Part shown: positions 33,701-33,953 of the stretch, in pieces
Numbering within the stretch: the first letter of the stretch is position 1
Layout: each line of letters starts with the position of its first letter
Source of the DNA: Spirochaetota bacterium
Lineage (GTDB): Bacteria > Spirochaetota > UBA4802 > UBA5550
DNA length: 33,953 bases
Assembly: GCA_016928865.1 (NCBI GenBank)
Contig: JAFGJX010000082.1
Coordinates: 1-33,953, forward strand
Direction: 5' to 3'
The notes under the pieces: generated by a model
The model's input: the letters and a program-made list of their open reading frames with translations, nothing else
The model's database searches: none
What the model was told of the DNA's origin: nothing
Position numbers and translations under genes: made by a program

Positions 33701-33953
33701 TGAACAGGTCCCGGTCCTCCGCCTTGCGTATCGAATCGATATTGGCGCCGATGAGCTCCACGCCGCAGCGATCGAGCACGCCCCGCTCCCCGAGGGCCAG
33801 CGTCACGTTGAGCGCGGTCTGGCCGCCGACCGTGGGAAGGAGCGCGTCAGGGCGCTCGAGTTCAATGATCTTCTCGACATAGTCAGGGGTTATCGGCTCA
33901 ATGTAGGTCCGGTCGGCAAGCTCCGGGTCCGTCATGATGGTGGCCGGATTTGA
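30774..33953 (-). CDS. carB: Carbamoyl-phosphate synthase large chain (5' end outside window)
   Basis: The visible 1059 codons start in [20 protein letters not shown], which corresponds to about residue 49 of E. coli CarB, so some 48 residues lie beyond the edge. It has the two tandem ATP-grasp halves ([19 protein letters not shown] in the first; [16 protein letters not shown] in the second), the oligomerisation domain between, the second-half opening [17 protein letters not shown], and a C-terminal MGS-like allosteric domain ([20 protein letters not shown]). CarB with CarA makes carbamoyl phosphate from glutamine, bicarbonate and two ATP for pyrimidine and arginine synthesis. The coupling to pyrR says this copy belongs to pyrimidine synthesis. 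Confidence 0.97.
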   Translation of the reverse strand, partial: SNPATIMTDPELADRTYIEPITPDYVEKIIELERPDALLPTVGGQTALNVTLALGERGVLDRCGVELIGANIDSIRKAEDRDLFKQAMLSIGLSVPGSGLASSVDEALAVLERINLPLIIRPAFTLGGTGGNIVYNREEFIDLVTRGLDESPISQVLLEESVIGWKEYELEVMRDTADNVVIICSIENIDPMGIHTGDSITVAPQQTLTDSEYQNLRNMAIKIIREIGVDTGGSNIQFAVNPADGRVMVIEMNPRVSRSSALASKATGFPIAKIAAKLAVGLTLDEIPNDITRVTPASFEPTIDYVVVKAPRWAFEKFEGADSRLGTQMKSVGEAMAIGRTFKEAFQKALRSLEISRYGFGSDGVLKIIEMLKRLPDRHKKDIIEKELFNTREDRMFFLNVAFKMGWTVDRIAQLTGIDRWFLTQLAEIVQAAQEYAARCKAAPPDADDLRLMKRLGFSDRQLAYLAYRDEFIRLYERGADYQKDFARVLAEKEDEVRRFRYEHSIIPGFRLVDTCGGEFEAFTPYYYSAYDDADESVASEKRKVMILGGGPNRIGQGIEFDYCCCHASFALREEGIESIMVNSNPETVSTDYDTSDRLYFEPLTLEDVLHIHDREKPDGVIVQFGGQTPLRLARALEKNGVTIIGTSPDSIDRAEDRERFAAVVRKLGLLQPENGIAFEEEEAAGIAARIGYPVLVRPSYVLGGRAMAIIYDEIGLRDYIATAVDLSPGQAILVDDFLEDAIEVDVDALHDGADTYIGAIMEHVEEAGIHSGDSACIIPPPSISVSMLGEITEATAALARELDVRGLLNIQYAIKDGRLYVIEVNPRASRTVPFVSKTTGVPLAKIAVKIMLGHMLAEYGLTAAKKIPFVSVKEAVLPFNKFPGVDTLLSPEMKSTGEVMGISENFGESFYKATLAAGDALPLEGTVLLSMNSGSRDELMPEVRSLHEAGFRFIATEGTAQHYSERGIPCAMVHKVSEGRPNIIDLLKNKEIGMIINIPSGKGSKDDSFLIRQAAVRYHVPYMTTIQAARAAVTGLLALRRSSRVFVRPIQEYHKEVI

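Noticed and set aside
32253..33953. Long plus-strand frames of 303 and 194 codons opposite carB
   Set aside because: They mirror the high-GC codon pattern of carB; carB has complete family motifs over the whole length.

Overview
The window reads as chromosomal DNA of a moderately GC-rich spirochaete, probably from the Leptospirales side of the phylum. This is inferred from gene content, not from a search. The evidence is the order flgB-flgC-fliE-fliF-fliG-fliH-fliI-fliJ, a long coiled-coil FliH, and several 7TM-type sensor proteins (7TMR-DISM kinase, 7TM SpoIIE phosphatase, 7TM AraC regulator) of a kind common in Leptospira relatives. Almost everything is on the minus strand; only two protein genes (8392-9150 and 25173-25628) are on the plus strand.

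Region 1 (1-7983, minus) is a flagellar basal-body/export operon read from right to left. A sigma-28-like promoter (7957-7983) precedes flgB. Then come flgC, an unannotated 53-codon ORF coupled to fliE, fliE, fliF, fliG, fliH (TTG start inside fliG), fliI, fliJ and the start of a further gene cut by the window edge. Every junction downstream of fliE that is not an overlap carries palindromic or C/G-rich repeat DNA, including a perfect 22-bp-stem hairpin after fliF and a 28-bp perfect palindrome after fliH.

Region 2 (7984-9348) holds a gene-free stretch with a candidate structured RNA on the plus strand (about 8085-8248, ending in a good intrinsic terminator). A putative outer-membrane beta-barrel gene follows, then a 43-bp-period tandem array of CCGATAACTATCGG palindromes in a convergent gap.

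Region 3 (9349-13117, minus) has a split hydroxyacyl-thioester dehydratase pair (HadA/HadB or MaoC type), a CsgG/LpoB-like lipoprotein with a near-consensus promoter, and a GMC oxidoreductase with a Cys cluster plus its probable small subunit.

Region 4 (13311-18176, minus) has a 7TM-PAS-SpoIIE phosphatase with its own promoter, and a compact run mobB-coaE-CPBP protein-7TM AraC regulator.

Region 5 (18257-30011, mostly minus) is signalling-rich. It has a 7TMR-DISM hybrid kinase with a coupled alpha/beta hydrolase and an orphan N6-adenine methyltransferase fused to a DNA-binding domain, with an inverted repeat in its promoter. It also has a divergent stand-alone CheD that looks leaderless, an unrecognised plus-strand protein, a Nudix hydrolase, and a 1266-residue kinase with receiver domains at both ends and six PAS domains.

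Region 6 (30191-33953, minus) is the end of a pyrimidine operon: carB (5' end outside the window) followed four bases later by pyrR and a GC-rich terminator.

No tRNA, rRNA, CRISPR array, insertion sequence or prophage gene was recognised. The best candidates for undescribed biology are the structured RNA at about 8085-8248, the small ORF between flgC and fliE, the palindromes within the flagellar operon, and the self-regulation hint at the orphan methyltransferase.
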